Of a stretch of 5,312 nt of DNA, positions 5,247 to 5,312 are shown in pieces (positions within the stretch are counted from its first letter, which is position 1; each line of letters begins with the position of its first letter). The position numbers and the translations under genes were made by a program. Where the stretch lies: positions 1 to 5,312 of the forward strand of contig DHQK01000135.1 of the NCBI GenBank assembly GCA_002411085.1, read 5' to 3'. The notes under the pieces were generated by a model. It ran no database searches and was not told the origin of the DNA. It saw nothing but the letters and a program-made list of their open reading frames with translations. The stretch comes from Marinilabilia sp. UBA5340. Its GTDB lineage: Bacteria > Bacteroidota > Bacteroidia > Bacteroidales > Marinilabiliaceae.

Positions 5247-5312
5247 AATAATTATTAACACGCTCCTACATATAATCTTTAAAATACAACAAATCAGGAC
5301 ATACAATAAACT

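Overview
The window looks like chromosomal DNA of a Bacteroidota bacterium, possibly near the Bacteroidales/Marinilabiliales. The case rests on several independent signs. The YebC protein has the Bacteroidota-type N-terminus (MGRAFEYRKARKLKRWG). There is a DUF3109 cysteine-rich protein, and an esterase with a C-terminal type IX secretion sorting domain. Three start regions carry motifs matching the Bacteroidota -7 promoter element (TAnnTTTG). Ribosome binding sites are weak and A-rich, and palindromic repeats of a type common in this phylum are present. The genus cannot be fixed from the sequence.

Layout from left to right: a minus-strand terminator (15-51) and an M20 metallodipeptidase (114-1475, minus); a 444-base divergent gap (1476-1919) with no convincing gene but a degenerate palindromic repeat (1708-1770); a secreted DUF302 protein (1920-2372, plus); a nested palindromic repeat (2378-2506) that probably also ends transcription; YebC (2533-3243, minus, with its start corrected to the ATG); a divergent gap with a perfect 9-bp hairpin (3464-3487); a secreted SGNH/GDSL esterase with a T9SS sorting domain (3523-4452, plus); a perfect 11-bp terminator hairpin (4456-4501); a DUF3109 protein (4524-5123, minus); and its upstream region with a promoter-like motif, running to the window edge.

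The five genes alternate strictly in strand (-, +, -, +, -), so each is probably its own transcription unit. I see no operon or pathway joining them. Two are cytosolic housekeeping-type proteins (peptide hydrolysis, translation or regulation), two are exported, and one is an uncharacterised cysteine-rich protein. At both convergent junctions the stop codon of the plus-strand gene starts the A-tract that forms the U-tract of a minus-strand terminator, a compact arrangement.

I found no CRISPR array, defence system, integrase, transposase, tRNA or rRNA. Nothing amounts to a clearly new biological system. The points most worth a second look are the nested repeat, the esterase with its T9SS signal and upstream hairpin, and the uncharacterised DUF302 and DUF3109 proteins.
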